Shown here one piece after another: positions 33,697 through 41,730 of a stretch of DNA of 64,000 nt; the stretch's first letter is position 1, and each line of letters starts with the position of its first letter. A model generated the notes under the pieces. The model saw only the letters and a list, made by a program, of their open reading frames with translations. It was not told the origin of the DNA and did no database searches. The stretch spans positions 1,612,001 through 1,676,000 of the forward strand of contig NZ_JAAQRC020000001.1 in NCBI RefSeq assembly GCF_019216885.1. Direction: 5' to 3'. The translations under genes and the position numbers were made by a program. The DNA comes from Methylobacterium sp. SyP6R (GTDB lineage Bacteria > Pseudomonadota > Alphaproteobacteria > Rhizobiales > Beijerinckiaceae).

Positions 33697-34824
33697 TCAC
33701 GCCCGTCCCTCGGTCTCCCGCGCGAGCGCATCCACCACCGCGGCGATGCCGGCCGCGTCCTCGCCATCCTGGCCCCGCGCGGATTCGTAGGCCGCGCGCT
33801 GGCGGTCGGCGCTGGTGCCCTCGCGGGCGATGCGGCGGGCCCCGTCGAGGGCCGGCCCGCAGGCCAGGGCCTCGGCATCCTCGGCGACCAGCGCCAGCAC
33901 CGTCTCCAGGGCCTCGCCGTAGGGCACCGCGCGGCCGGCCTCCGGATCGATCAGGGCGGCCTGCACGCCGTCGCGCTGGGCCCGCCACAGGTTCTCGCGG
34001 ATCACCGCCCGGGCGACCCCGTCAAGGCGGGCATTCAGGTCGGGCCGGCGCTCGGCGGCGCGCACGAGGCAGCGGTAGAGCCCGGCGATGGCCACCGCGT
34101 CCTCGACCCGGGTGCAGCTGTCGGCGATGCGCAGTTCCAGGGTCGGGTAACGGATCGAGGGCCGCAGGTGCCACCACAGGAAACTCGCATCCTGGATCGC
34201 CCCCGCCTGCACCATCACGGCGACGTAGCGCTCGAACTCGGCATTCGAGGAGAACAGGTCGGGCAGGCCGGTGCGCGGCATCTCGCCGAACACGCTGAGG
34301 CGGTAGCCGGCGAGACCCGTATCCCGCCCCTGCCAGAACGGCGAGGAGACCGAGAGGGCAAGCAGCACCGGCAGGACCGGCAGCAGCCGGTTCATCAGGT
34401 CGACCCTGTCGTCGGGCCGGGCCACCTCGACATGGACGTGCATGCCGCTCACCAGCGTGCGCCGGCCGATCATCCGCACCTCGTCGAGGATGCCGTGGTA
34501 GCGCGCGCCGTCGGTCGGGCGTTGCGCGTCCCAGGCGGCGCCCGGATGGGTGCCGGCGGCAAGGACCAGGATCCCGTGCGCCCGACCGATCTCGGCGAGC
34601 CCCCGGCGCAAGGAGGCGAGGCCGGCCCTCGCCTCCTCCAGGGCCGTCGCCGGCGGCGTCGCGATCTCGATCTGGCTCTGGAGCAATTCGCGCTCGGCCG
34701 CCGGCAGCAGGGACTTCGCGGCGGCGTGGAAGCCGCGCACGCCGGAGCGGGGCGTCCCGCGGGTCGCGGCATCCGCCAGGAAGAACTCCTCCTCGATGCC
34801 GAAGCGGTAGGCGGGGCCGGTCAT
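33697..34824 (-). CDS. Carboxylate-amine ligase, glutamate-cysteine ligase 2 family (YbdK-like)
   Basis: 375 aa from Met at 34824. The N-terminus YRFGIEEEFFLADAATRG is the conserved catalytic start of the GCS2 family, followed by LLQSQIEIATPPATALEEAR, VSGMHVHVEVARPDDRVDLM and WWHLRPSIRYPTLELRIADS. Members make gamma-glutamyl-type amide bonds with ATP and have weak glutamate-cysteine ligase activity; the natural substrate is unclear. Codons upstream of 34824 overlap a poor region and are not family-like. The start is followed upstream by repeat family A copy 2. Confidence 0.88.
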   Translation of the reverse strand: MTGPAYRFGIEEEFFLADAATRGTPRSGVRGFHAAAKSLLPAAERELLQSQIEIATPPATALEEARAGLASLRRGLAEIGRAHGILVLAAGTHPGAAWDAQRPTDGARYHGILDEVRMIGRRTLVSGMHVHVEVARPDDRVDLMNRLLPVLPVLLALSVSSPFWQGRDTGLAGYRLSVFGEMPRTGLPDLFSSNAEFERYVAVMVQAGAIQDASFLWWHLRPSIRYPTLELRIADSCTRVEDAVAIAGLYRCLVRAAERRPDLNARLDGVARAVIRENLWRAQRDGVQAALIDPEAGRAVPYGEALETVLALVAEDAEALACGPALDGARRIAREGTSADRQRAAYESARGQDGEDAAGIAAVVDALARETEGRA

Positions 34825-34951
34825 GGATGGGGGTTCTCCGAGAGCCGACGGATATAGGGGCCGGCCGGTCGCCGGCCACGATTCGGGTGTTGCTCGCATG
34901 ACGGCGGACGACAGGAACTCGGGACGCCGAGGGATCGGCTCTCCCAACCCG

Positions 34952-35076
34952 CGACCTCATCCTGAGATGCGACCGTAGGGAGCCTCGAAGGAGAGCTCCA
35001 GAATCCTGGGCGATCCCTGGAGCCCTCCTTCGGGGGCAGTCCATCTGCGATGAACTGACACCTCAGGATGAGGTCG
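34952..35076. repeat. Palindromic repeat family A, copy 2
   Basis: The 125-bp element is bounded by CGACCTCATCCTGAGATG (34952-34969) and CACCTCAGGATGAGGTCG (35059-35076), with CCCG/CGGG extending the inverted ends. It lies between the YbdK-type gene and the sigma 1.1-like gene and may end both leftward transcripts or insulate them. Confidence 0.92.
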
Positions 35077-35104
35077 CGGGTGGGACGGTTGAGGGGACGG
35101 TCAC

Positions 35105-35533
35105 TCAGCCCCGCCCCGCCCACACAGCCAGAATGAGGAGCACGAGGACGAGCGCCGCCACGCCCGCCCACACCACCGCCCGATGCGCGCCGCCCTGGGG
35201 CTTCGGGGGCGTTGCGGCGCGGGTCTCCGGCGCGCTTGCGGCCGTCGCGGCTTTCGTCGGTTCGGCGGCGGGCGCGGCCGCCTCGGGCGCCCCCGGCTCC
35301 GGCAGCCGGACCGTGCCGGCGGGCGGCAGCGGACGGCCGGGTTGCAGCAGGGCCTCGTCCGGATCGACCGAAATCCCGGCCTCCTCCAGCTCGATCAGCA
35401 CCAGGGCGATGTCCTCGGCGCTCATCCGGTCCACCGGCAGGGCCCGGCGCAGGTCGTCGGGAGTCAGCCCGCCCCGGCTCCTGCCCAGGGCGACCAGGCG
35501 GTCGAGGGTCGTGCGGTCGAAGGCGGCCTGCAT
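35105..35533 (-). CDS. Membrane-anchored sigma-70 region 1.1-like protein
   Basis: The 142-aa protein starts MQAAFDRTTLDRLVALGRSR and has in its first 57 residues the pattern of sigma-70 region 1.1: GLTPDDLRRALPVDRMSAED, then IALVLIELEEAGISVDPDE. A proline/alanine-rich linker (58-117) leads to a C-terminal membrane helix (AVVWAGVAALVLVLLILAVW) with a short cytoplasmic end, so it is a tail-anchored protein. Region 1.1 of housekeeping sigma factors is an acidic DNA mimic that blocks free sigma from binding promoters. A detached copy tied to the membrane could bind core polymerase or a regulator; this is inference. Divergent from the P450 gene. Confidence 0.75.
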   Translation of the reverse strand: MQAAFDRTTLDRLVALGRSRGGLTPDDLRRALPVDRMSAEDIALVLIELEEAGISVDPDEALLQPGRPLPPAGTVRLPEPGAPEAAAPAAEPTKAATAASAPETRAATPPKPQGGAHRAVVWAGVAALVLVLLILAVWAGRG

Positions 35534-35665
35534 CGGGGGCTCCGTCGGTGTCGGTGCCAACGCGCACCGGGCGCCTCGCGTTTCCCCGTCACGGTCGCGC
35601 CCAGATGGGGTAGGAGAAGAGGCGGGCTCCCGGTGTCCGTCGGGACCCCCGAACCCAGGCGAGCC

Positions 35666-37063
35666 ATGACCGCGCATCCGTCCCATGTCCGTCCGGCGCC
35701 CGAGGGGCCGCGGCCGGTCCTCGCCCGGATCACGCCGCCGGCCCGGCCGCTCGGGCCGTGGCGCTTCCTGCGCACCGTCCTGCGCAACCCGCTCGAGGCC
35801 TGGCCCGAGACGATCTACCGCGAGCCGCACTACGTCTCCGAGTTCCTCGGCAATTCCAGCCTGTTCGTCATGGCCCCGAACCTGATCCGCCGGGTGATGG
35901 TGGACGAGGCCGACGCCTTCGAGAAATCCGAGGTCCTGCGCCGCGCCCTCTCGCCGGCCCTCGGCGACGCGATCCTGACCGCCGACGGGGCGCGCTGGCG
36001 CTGGCAGCGCCGGGCGGCGGCGCCGATCTTCCGGGCCGAGCGCATCCGCAGCTTCGTGCCGGCGATGATCGCCGCCGCCGAGCGCACCCGCGACGCGCTC
36101 GCCGCCGCGCCCGGGACCGAGATCGACATCGCCCGCACGATGATGCGCACCACCTTCGAGATCATCGTCGAGACGATGCTCTCGGGGCCCGGCGGCATCG
36201 ACGCCGCCCGGGTCGAGCGCGGCATCACCGACTACCTCGAATCGACCAGCTGGGTCATCGCCCTCACGCTCCTGCGGGCGCCGGCCTGGATGCCGTTCCC
36301 GGGCCGGGCCCGCGCCGAGCGGGCCAAGATGTACCTGCGCGACGAACTGGTGCGCCTCGCCGCGGAAGGCCGCCGCACCGGCACCGAGGGGCGCAACGAC
36401 CTGATGAGCCTGCTGCTCGCCGCCCGCGACCCGGAGACCGGCCAGGCGATGGACGACCGCGACGTCGCCGACAACCTGCTCACCTTCGTGACCGCGGGCC
36501 ACGAGACCACGGCGCTCGCCCTGACCTGGGCGTTCTACCTCCTCTCCCACCATCCGGAGAGCGAGGCGCTGATCGCCGCCGAGGTCGAGGCGACGACCGG
36601 GGGCGGTCCGCTGCGTCCCGAGCACGTCGATGCCCTGCCCTATACCCGCCAGGTGATCCTCGAGGCGATGCGGCTCTATCCGCCGGTGCCGGTGGTGGTG
36701 CGGGCGGCGATCCGCGACGTCGACCTCGACGGGGTCCCGGTGAAGTCCGGCACGCCGATCACCATCCCGATCTACGCCGTGCACCGCCACGCCGGCCTGT
36801 GGGACGACCCCGAGCGTTTCGACCCCGCGCGCTTTTCCCCCGAGGCGGTGAAGGCCCGCGACCGCTACGCCTACCTGCCCTTCGCGGCAGGTCCCCGGAT
36901 CTGCATCGGCATGGGCTTCGCGCTCTCGGAAGCCGTCGCGATCCTGGCGGTGCTGGTCCGCTCGCTCCGGTTCTCGCTGCGGCCCGGCTACGAGCCGGTG
37001 CTCAAGCAGCGCATCACCTTGCGCCCGGCGGAGGGGATGCCGATGCGGGTGACCTTGCGCTGA
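35666..37063 (+). CDS. Cytochrome P450
   Basis: The 465-aa monooxygenase has the I-helix oxygen motif FVTAGHETTALALTW, the K-helix E-x-x-R in ILEAMRLYPPVPVV and the heme loop FAAGPRICIGMGFALSEAV with its cysteine ligand. The start ATG at 35666 removes an upstream in-frame extension that overlaps the divergent sigma-like gene. The protein has no membrane anchor and resembles CYP102/CYP4-like fatty acid or hydrocarbon hydroxylases in its GxRxC and RDRYAYLPF blocks, but the substrate is open. No ferredoxin or reductase gene is adjacent. Confidence 0.95.
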   Translation: MTAHPSHVRPAPEGPRPVLARITPPARPLGPWRFLRTVLRNPLEAWPETIYREPHYVSEFLGNSSLFVMAPNLIRRVMVDEADAFEKSEVLRRALSPALGDAILTADGARWRWQRRAAAPIFRAERIRSFVPAMIAAAERTRDALAAAPGTEIDIARTMMRTTFEIIVETMLSGPGGIDAARVERGITDYLESTSWVIALTLLRAPAWMPFPGRARAERAKMYLRDELVRLAAEGRRTGTEGRNDLMSLLLAARDPETGQAMDDRDVADNLLTFVTAGHETTALALTWAFYLLSHHPESEALIAAEVEATTGGGPLRPEHVDALPYTRQVILEAMRLYPPVPVVVRAAIRDVDLDGVPVKSGTPITIPIYAVHRHAGLWDDPERFDPARFSPEAVKARDRYAYLPFAAGPRICIGMGFALSEAVAILAVLVRSLRFSLRPGYEPVLKQRITLRPAEGMPMRVTLR

Positions 37064-37072
37064 GAGACCGAA

Positions 37073-37666
37073 TCACGGCGCCAGCCACGTCGCCGCCGGT
37101 TCCTCCCCGTCCCAGGTAAACAGCGCCCGCCGGTGGCCCCGGCGGGCGAGGTACAGGAAGTCGAGCCGGGCCGCCGTCAGGACGATGACGCGGAACTCCG
37201 AAAAGCCCGCGTCCACGGCCGCCTCGTCTTCCGGCAGGGCGTAGGCTCCGCCCGCCGGCAACGGGGTCCCGGGGCCCGGTGCGGTCCCGTAGCAGACCCG
37301 GCTCATCGGCCGCGACGCCGCCCAGGCGGCGCGGGCCACGGCGTCCTGCCCGTGCAGGCGGGCCTCTCCCTCGATCCGCACCTGGATCTTCGCCGCCGGG
37401 TCGTAGGCGTGGAGCGCCACCCGGGGATCGGCGGCGATCTCGGCCGCCTTGTCGGAGCGGGCGTCGCAATGGATGCGCAAGGTGCGGCTGTCCCGGTCGA
37501 CCCCGCGCAACACCACCGTGCGCAGGCGCGGGGCACCGTCGCGGCCGATCGTGGCCAGCGCCGGCGCGTGGAAGCCGCTCCGGTGTGCCGCCCCCTCTTC
37601 CAGCCGGCGCCAGGCCTCGGCGAGGCAGCCCGGGAGGTCGTCGTAGAACGCAGGCGGCTCGGTCAT
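37073..37666 (-). CDS. Pyridoxamine 5'-phosphate oxidase-like FMN protein
   Basis: The 197-aa protein has the split-barrel fold of the PPOX class: HAPALATIGRDGAPRLRTVV, then HCDARSDKAAEIAADPRVAL, AYDPAAKIQVRIEGEARLHG, and the closing DFLYLARRGHRRALFTWDGE. The arginine and serine residues in RLRTVVLRG and HCDARSDK are the FMN phosphate contacts in the family. Whether it oxidises pyridoxamine phosphate or another substrate is unclear; it differs from PdxH by lacking the usual C-terminal RLSP motif. It is convergent with the P450 gene. Confidence 0.85.
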   Translation of the reverse strand: MTEPPAFYDDLPGCLAEAWRRLEEGAAHRSGFHAPALATIGRDGAPRLRTVVLRGVDRDSRTLRIHCDARSDKAAEIAADPRVALHAYDPAAKIQVRIEGEARLHGQDAVARAAWAASRPMSRVCYGTAPGPGTPLPAGGAYALPEDEAAVDAGFSEFRVIVLTAARLDFLYLARRGHRRALFTWDGEEPAATWLAP

Positions 37667-37764
37667 GGCACCTCGGTCTCGGGCGGCGCTCGATCTCGCG
37701 CGGCATCGGCTCCGGTTCGTTCACCAATCTAGGGCAGAGTCCGGGGAACCGGGATGCCCCGGTG

Positions 37765-37809
37765 AAGCTTGTCATGGCGAAGCTTGTTCCAGCGAAGCTT
37801 GTCCGCACG
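37765..37809. repeat. Three 15-bp tandem repeats
   Basis: GAAGCTTGT heads units at 37765, 37780 and 37795, followed by variable six-base ends. They lie 24 bp before the start of the next gene. AAGCTT is palindromic, as in the repeat at 31930-32001. Confidence 0.75.
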
Positions 37810-37832
37810 CCCCTTCCCGAGGTTGTTTCACC

Positions 37833-38147
37833 ATGACGCTCCGCACGACGCTGGCCTGGCTGCCCCTGGCGGCCGCCCTCACGGCCCTGCCGGCGATGGC
37901 GGCCGACATGCCCGCCGGCTACGGCGCGCGCGGGGGGGCGGAGTTCTCCGCCGGCTGGCGGGCGCCGCCCCCGCCGCTGCCCCCGCCTCCCGTCGCGGTC
38001 GAGGCCGACGTCGTCGTGGTCGCGCCGCCGCCCCGGCCGCTCCTCGGCTTCGGCTACGCGCCGGTCCTGCCCTATTACGGCGTCTCGACCGGCCCCTACG
38101 GCTACCCGCCGCGGCCCCAGCCCGGCATCGGCGTCGGGCTGTTCTGA
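37833..38147 (+). CDS. Small secreted proline-rich protein
   Basis: 104 aa from ATG 37833. A signal peptide (TLAWLPLAAALTALPAMAAD) precedes a mature part made of a glycine-rich piece, a proline run near residue 50 (APPPPLPPPPVAVEADVVVV) and an aromatic ending (LLGFGYAPVLPYYGVSTGPY). No fold is recognisable. It overlaps the end of the convergent cyclotransferase gene by 46 bp. Similar low-complexity exported proteins are common in Methylobacterium. Confidence 0.55.
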   Translation: MTLRTTLAWLPLAAALTALPAMAADMPAGYGARGGAEFSAGWRAPPPPLPPPPVAVEADVVVVAPPPRPLLGFGYAPVLPYYGVSTGPYGYPPRPQPGIGVGLF

Positions 38148-38851
38148 GCCGCGGACTCGTCGCAGGCGGCGAGCCGTTCCGCGACCATTGCCTGCATGGC
38201 GAAGAGGTGGCGGTCGCGGATGCCCATCGCCTCGCAGGCCGCCACCGTGTTGAGCAGGTATTCGGCGCTCGGGCCGATGGGGCCGCAGGCCGCGGCGATC
38301 CGGTCGGCGATCTCCGCATCGGTGAGCCGCCCGGCATAGCGCCCGCCCGCCCGGTCGGCCACGAAGGCGAGCGTCGGTACCGGTCCTTCGGCGGTCTCGG
38401 CGGTAAGCCAGCGGGCCTGGTAGCCGCGCCCGCGCATCTCCCGCCGCCAGACCGGCCGCACGGCCGCCCGCAGGTCGTCGCCGGCCAGCCGATAGGCGAG
38501 GCCGCGGCACTGCCCGCCCCGGTCGAGGGCGAGCATCACGCCGGGGCGCTCCGGCGTGCCGCGAAAACCCCGCTGCCACAGGCAGAACCGGCGGTGCCAG
38601 CCCCGCACCCGCGCTTCGCGGCGTTCCGAGAACGGGAATTCCGGCCGCCACATCAGGGCGCCGTAGGCGAAGAGCCACAGGGTGCCGGGATCGCCCGGCC
38701 GCTCGGCCAGGGCCGCCTCCAGGCGCGCATCGGCCTCGGTCTCGTCCATCAGCGCCATGCCGCAGCCGGGCCCGCGCTCGTCGGCGGCGACCTTGTGCGG
38801 ATGGGCCCGGGCGATCGATGCGGCGTCGAGCGTGAGGGAGCGTTTTTGCAT
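38102..38851 (-). CDS. Gamma-glutamylcyclotransferase (ChaC-like)
   Basis: 249 aa from Met at 38851. The fold signature is LWLFAYGALMWRPEFPFSER (the Y-G-S/A-L-M-W block near residue 60), followed by VRGWHRRFCLWQRGFRGTPE and a lysine/glutamate-rich middle. VADRAGGRYAGRLTDAEIAD and GPIGPSAEYLLNTVAACEAM close the domain. ChaC proteins release 5-oxoproline from glutathione in the cytosol. The glutamate expected in the active site may be the one in YLLNTV... context, which I cannot confirm. The upstream frame to 38947 is not needed. Confidence 0.88.
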   Translation of the reverse strand: MQKRSLTLDAASIARAHPHKVAADERGPGCGMALMDETEADARLEAALAERPGDPGTLWLFAYGALMWRPEFPFSERREARVRGWHRRFCLWQRGFRGTPERPGVMLALDRGGQCRGLAYRLAGDDLRAAVRPVWRREMRGRGYQARWLTAETAEGPVPTLAFVADRAGGRYAGRLTDAEIADRIAAACGPIGPSAEYLLNTVAACEAMGIRDRHLFAMQAMVAERLAACDESAAQNSPTPMPGWGRGG

Positions 38852-38994
38852 CGCAACCGTTAAGTGAGGGGGTGCGGCAGCGCGGCAGTGGCTCCCTCGG
38901 TTTTTCCGCAAAGCCAGCGGGTGTTCCGAGAAGCGTCGCCGCCCCATGTTAGTGCCGTGCTAAGCTGCACGGGTCCAGATGATCTGGACTAGAG

Positions 38995-39091
38995 CCGCGC
39001 CCGATCGCCTTGCAATCGGACGCTGCTCCAGGTCTTTGATTTTGCCGCATTTTCTGCGACGAACCGGTATCCGCTTCGTCGGAAAATGCTC
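38995..39091. repeat. Interspersed repeat family C, copy 1
   Basis: About 97 bp with GCGCCCGATCGC and an imperfect hairpin, then TTGATTTTGCCGCATTTTCT, GACGAACCGGTATCCGCTTC and GTCGGAAAATGCTC. Copy 2 at 40564-40664 matches throughout. The GACGAA/TTCGTC arms can pair. Confidence 0.88.
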
Positions 39092-39118
39092 TCGATGTCC
39101 CGGAATGGAGGACGCGTC

Positions 39119-39430
39119 ATGGCCATCACGGGTCGCTTCAATTTCCGCAAGACCCTCACCGGCAAGCTCGTCCTGCAGGTCGAGATGGAGCGCCGCTCCT
39201 GGTGGCCCTTCGCCCGCGCCGCCTCGCCCGGCCATGTCTGGCGCGACGCCACGCCGAAGGACCTGACCGCGGTGGAGTTGCAGCAATTGCTCAACCTGCG
39301 CCGCAACCCCGGCTACATGCCGCGCAACCCGGTGATCTTCATGATGGGCCAGGGTCAGAAGGAGGCCCCCACCGCCGAGGTGGTGACGCTCGCCGCCCAC
39401 CGCGCCGCCGGCCAGCAGCAGGCGGGGTGA
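39119..39430 (+). CDS. Hypothetical small cytoplasmic protein
   Basis: 103 aa from ATG 39119, with GGAGGACGCG as ribosome site. It reads MAITGRFNFRKTLTGKLVLQ, VEMERRSWWPFARAASPGHV and WRDATPKDLTAVELQQLLNL, so it has a beta-rich start with paired tryptophans and a helical second half. No family name known to me. It lies just after repeat C1 and 97 bp before the next small gene. Confidence 0.6.
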   Translation: MAITGRFNFRKTLTGKLVLQVEMERRSWWPFARAASPGHVWRDATPKDLTAVELQQLLNLRRNPGYMPRNPVIFMMGQGQKEAPTAEVVTLAAHRAAGQQQAG

Positions 39431-39527
39431 TCGGGAGGGGCGGGGCCGGCGCCCGGCACCGCTCGCGCCCGGCCGCGTTGTTCCGGTCCGAAGGGGCGGA
39501 TGGCCCCGCCGACCAGGAGAGCGCAGC

Positions 39528-39812
39528 ATGGGCATGACCTCCGTGAACCAGTCCGTGATCGAGGCCCTGTCGGAGCAGATCGTCACGACCTATTGCGACG
39601 CCGCCGAGCCCGCCGGGGAGCCGGCTCGCGCCCGGCTGATGGGCGAGGTCATGCACGCCATCGCGGAGCCGGTGGGCACCCGCACCCTCGCCGAGGACGG
39701 CCCCGAGCGGGTCAACGCCGTGCTCGCCGACTGGGAGGCGCAGGAGGGCCGCAGCTTCGGCCTGCGGCTGATCGAGATCGATCCCGGGCGCACGGTCGTC
39801 ACGATGGGGTGA
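39528..39812 (+). CDS. Hypothetical small protein
   Basis: 94 aa with GGAGAGCGCAGC before the ATG. Mostly helical: VIEALSEQIVTTYCDAAEPA, RARLMGEVMHAIAEPVGTRT, ending in two strands (FGLRLIEIDPGRTVVTMG). No signal peptide, no membrane helix and no family I can name. Ends four bases before the convergent alpha/beta hydrolase. Confidence 0.55.
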   Translation: MGMTSVNQSVIEALSEQIVTTYCDAAEPAGEPARARLMGEVMHAIAEPVGTRTLAEDGPERVNAVLADWEAQEGRSFGLRLIEIDPGRTVVTMG

Positions 39813-39815
39813 CGG

Positions 39816-40541
39816 TCAACTACCGCCGAGTTCCACCAGCAACCGCGCGAGCGCGCCGGGGGCGCTCACCATGGCGTCGTGGCCGGTGGCCATCTCACGC
39901 CAGCCCCAGCCGGGCTGGCGCCGCACCCAGTCCTTGACCCCGTCCAGGGTGGCGTAGGACGGCGTGGTGCAATCGACATAGGTGCGCGGCAGCCCGTTGC
40001 CGACCGGGCCGCGGATCGGCAGCGTGCTCTCGTAGGTGCCGAGCGGGTGCGGGGTCAGGCGCCGCTCGACCCAGGCCGCATCCGCCGGATCGAGCACCCC
40101 GAAGGAAGCGGCCGGCGGCGGCGGCAGGCTCAAGCCCCCGCTCGATTCCGCGGCGGCGCGGCGGCGGGCCGCCGCCACCTCGGGCGGCAGGCCGTCGAAG
40201 GGCGCCCGGCCCGGCTGCACGATCAGCGCATCGAGATAGACGAGGTGGCGCAGCCGCTCCGGCATGGCCTCCGCCACGCCGCTGATCGCCAGCCCCCCGA
40301 AGGAATGCCCGACCAGCACGACCTGCGTCAGCTCCTCGGCCGCGATCGTCCCGGCGACGTCGCGCACGAAGGTGTCGAGGGTGATGTCTTTCGAGAGGAG
40401 GTGCGCCCGCTCGCCCAGCCCGGTGCAGGTCGGGGTGAAGACCCGGTGGCCTTCGCGCCGCAGGATGTCGGCGACGCGCACCCAGCACCAGCCGCCGTGC
40501 CAGGCGCCGTGCACCAGCACGAAGGTCAGACCATCCGCCAT
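39816..40541 (-). CDS. Alpha/beta hydrolase
   Basis: 241 aa from Met at 40541. It has the oxyanion loop FVLVHGAWHGGWCWVRVADI, nucleophile elbow VVLVGHSFGGLAI (Ser) and catalytic histidine in MATGHDAMVSAPGALARLLV. The second block LERHH-like segment is replaced by EVAAARRRAAAESSGGLSLP, a lid-like insertion. It resembles bacterial esterases of the EstC / hydroxynitrile-lyase branch. Substrate unknown. Upstream codons to 40622 run into repeat family C copy 2 and are not part of the gene. Confidence 0.88.
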   Translation of the reverse strand: MADGLTFVLVHGAWHGGWCWVRVADILRREGHRVFTPTCTGLGERAHLLSKDITLDTFVRDVAGTIAAEELTQVVLVGHSFGGLAISGVAEAMPERLRHLVYLDALIVQPGRAPFDGLPPEVAAARRRAAAESSGGLSLPPPPAASFGVLDPADAAWVERRLTPHPLGTYESTLPIRGPVGNGLPRTYVDCTTPSYATLDGVKDWVRRQPGWGWREMATGHDAMVSAPGALARLLVELGGS

Positions 40542-40563
40542 CCCGCCCCTCCCGTCATCGCGA

Positions 40564-40664
40564 GAGCAGTGCCCGATCGCGGTGCGATCGGGCACTGCTC
40601 TCCGCGTTTGATCTTGCCGCATTGTCTACGACGAACCGGTATCCACGTCGTCGGAGCATGCTCG
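40564..40664. repeat. Interspersed repeat family C, copy 2
   Basis: About 101 bp. Its left end is a perfect 17-bp hairpin (GAGCAGTGCCCGATCGC at 40564-40580, loop GGT, complement 40584-40600). The rest matches copy 1: TTGCCGCATTGTCTACGACG then AACCGGTATCCACGTCGTCG. It lies 23 bp upstream of the hydrolase start, within the likely promoter region. Confidence 0.88.
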
Positions 40665-40703
40665 GAGGCAGCCAAGCGCGAACGGGCCCGGCGCGCAAGG
40701 CCG

Positions 40704-41180
40704 TCAGAGCCCCGCCTCGTCCCGGTCCTCGCGGTTCGCCTCGAACCCGGCGATCATCCGCTCCAGGGCCTGGAAGCTTTTGACCGCCTCCTGGGTCCGG
40801 CCGGCGGCGCATTTGCCCTCGGCCGAGCGGTACCACAGCAGCATGCTGTTGAAGGCGTGCTGGTGGGGCGAGGCGGCGACGCGGGCGCGCCGGGCGGTCT
40901 CGGCGTCGAACCAGACCCGCACGGCGTGGCCGGCATTGGTGCAGACATCGGCCGAGGGCGGCAGGGCGGCGCGGGAGACGGTGGGGTCGCACAGCATGGC
41001 GAACCAGATCGCCCCGGCGGCGAGGCCGGAGGCGCCGATCATGCCGGCGGCGCCGCGCAGGCGCCGGCGCCAATCGGGTCGGGCCTGCTCGGTGGCCGGC
41101 AGCGCCTCCACCGTCTCGGGCCGGCAATGGGTGTAGTGCACCGAACCGTCGGTGTGGTGATGGGGCCATGGATGGGTCAT
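40704..41180 (-). CDS. Hypothetical membrane-anchored protein
   Basis: 158 aa starting MTHPWPHHHTDGSVHYTHCR, with a histidine-rich N-terminus, one membrane helix (GMIGASGLAAGAIWFAMLCD, about residues 46-65) and a helical C-terminal domain with two cysteines (DVCTNAGHAVRVWFDAETAR and EGKCAAGRTQEAVKSFQALE). The last part resembles a short TPR-like helix pair. No family recognised. No gene is seen in 41181-41478. Confidence 0.6.
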   Translation of the reverse strand: MTHPWPHHHTDGSVHYTHCRPETVEALPATEQARPDWRRRLRGAAGMIGASGLAAGAIWFAMLCDPTVSRAALPPSADVCTNAGHAVRVWFDAETARRARVAASPHQHAFNSMLLWYRSAEGKCAAGRTQEAVKSFQALERMIAGFEANREDRDEAGL

Positions 41181-41478
41181 CGAGCACCCCCTTCGGGCAG
41201 GGTGGGACTCCGGGGCCTCGCAGGGGCAGCGAAACGCGCCGCATCGCGAAAGGGTCGGGTCGGCTAGGGAGGGTCGCGGCAGGACGAAAAGCCGCGGCCG
41301 ATCGCCGAACGATCTTGCGGCGGCATCGGGACCTCGCGAGGTGGGCGGAGGTTAGGCCCAGCCCCCCGAGGCCGGCGTGTTCCAGCGCACATTCCGGGGG
41401 CGGGAGCGGATGATTTTTGACCATCCGGCCTGCCACCGGGCAGCAGAGCGGTCCGGGACAAGAATGGCGCGGGTTTCC

Positions 41479-41672
41479 CCTCTCCCCGCGGGCGGGGAGA
41501 GGGCTTCATCCCCCTTGTCGGGGATGAAGCGAGCCCCGCAGGGCGAGGGTGAGGGGGTGTCTCCGGAGGAGCCTCATCCGTCGAGACCCCCTCACCCTCG
41601 CTCCGGCTTTCGCCTCCGCTTGCCGAGCCCCCTGGACGGGGGCTCGGCCCTCTCCCCGCCCGCGGGGAGAGG
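41479..41672. repeat. Palindromic repeat family D, copy 1
   Basis: About 194 bp bounded by two 24-bp palindromes with core CTCTCCCCGCGGGCGGGGAG (41479-41502) and its relative (41649-41672). An inner inverted pair contains GGGTGAGGGGGT and CCCCCTCACCC. It sits just after the stop of recG and is a plausible terminator for it. Copies 2 and 3 are at 44353-44544 and 56882-57085. Confidence 0.9.
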
Positions 41673-41730
41673 AGAGAACCCGCGCCTTTTCTTTTCCCCG
41701 GGCAGCCCCTGCATCGGCAGGGATCGTCGC

